From Bifidobacteriaceae bacterium (GTDB lineage Bacteria > Actinomycetota > Actinomycetes > Actinomycetales > WQXJ01), in contig JAIROU010000131.1 of NCBI GenBank assembly GCA_031257375.1, positions 1 through 34,091 of the forward strand: a stretch of 34,091 nucleotides of DNA, written 5' to 3'. Positions within the stretch are counted from its first letter, which is position 1; every line of letters starts with the position of its first letter. Position numbers and translations under genes: made by a program. Positions 33,812-34,091 of the stretch are shown here, piece after piece. Below the pieces are notes generated by a model that searched no databases, had not been told where the DNA came from, and saw only the letters and a program-made list of their open reading frames with translations.

Positions 33812-33886
33812 ACTCAGGTTGTGCCGATCGTGGCGCAGCCAACCACGCCAACTACTGAGCCGGTCATACCCTTGTCCGGTGGGTGG

Positions 33887-33993
33887 TTTGTTGTTTGTTA
33901 TCTCAATAGCGCGTTTTTGGTTTTTGTGTTGTGCTGGTCTTGTTTTGGCTGGCCTGCATTTTTTTTGTGGGCCGGGGTTTTGTTTTCTGTTTT
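33887..33993 (+). promoter_or_regulatory. rRNA leader (antitermination/processing region)
   Basis: T/G-rich leader with tttgttatctcaatagcgcgttttt, resembling the actinobacterial pre-16S leader (CTCAATAG-TGTGTTT type). Confidence 0.65.
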
Positions 33994-34091
33994 TTTGATG
34001 GAGAGTTTGATCCTGGCTCAGGACGAACGCTGGCGGCGTGCTTAACACATGCAAGTCGGACGATGATCTGGGGGCTTTCGGGTTTCCTGGT
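33994..34091 (+). rRNA. rrs: 16S ribosomal RNA, 5' end (partial)
   Basis: ggagagtttgatcctggctcaggacgaacgctggcggcgtgcttaacacatgcaagtcg. Confidence 0.98.

Overview
This is a high-GC actinobacterial chromosomal window, read by eye without database access. The backbone resembles a mycobacterial-type conserved block: TrkH-like transporter, excisionase-type HTH, ribosomal protein bS22 (32 aa, absent from the ORF track), HAD-IB phosphatase, histidine phosphatase, PLDc_N membrane protein, menA/menE/menB/menC/menD/menF, FprA ferredoxin reductase, a c-di-AMP (ydaO-type) riboswitch with a NlpC/P60 hydrolase, and the leader and 5' end of a 16S rRNA. Between the PLDc_N gene and menA lies a ~14 kb accessory block. 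It holds a Fic protein, a LacI-regulated glycan module (GH78, Gfo/Idh/MocA, VOC-like, ABC SBP and two permeases, SDR, GH10), an AbrB/PIN toxin-antitoxin pair and another Gfo/Idh/MocA gene. The most notable unexplained structures are: (i) a 73-bp duplicated array of ACTTGNA(A/G) motifs at near-helical spacing upstream of fic, (ii) a 48-bp repeat at three sites, in the same orientation just upstream of menB (x2) and menF, (iii) tandem-repeat expansions in MenD flanking an active-site motif, and (iv) a 36-bp minisatellite between menF and fprA. I did not find a clearly unprecedented multi-gene system. The Fic control region and the glycan operon are the best candidates for new biology.
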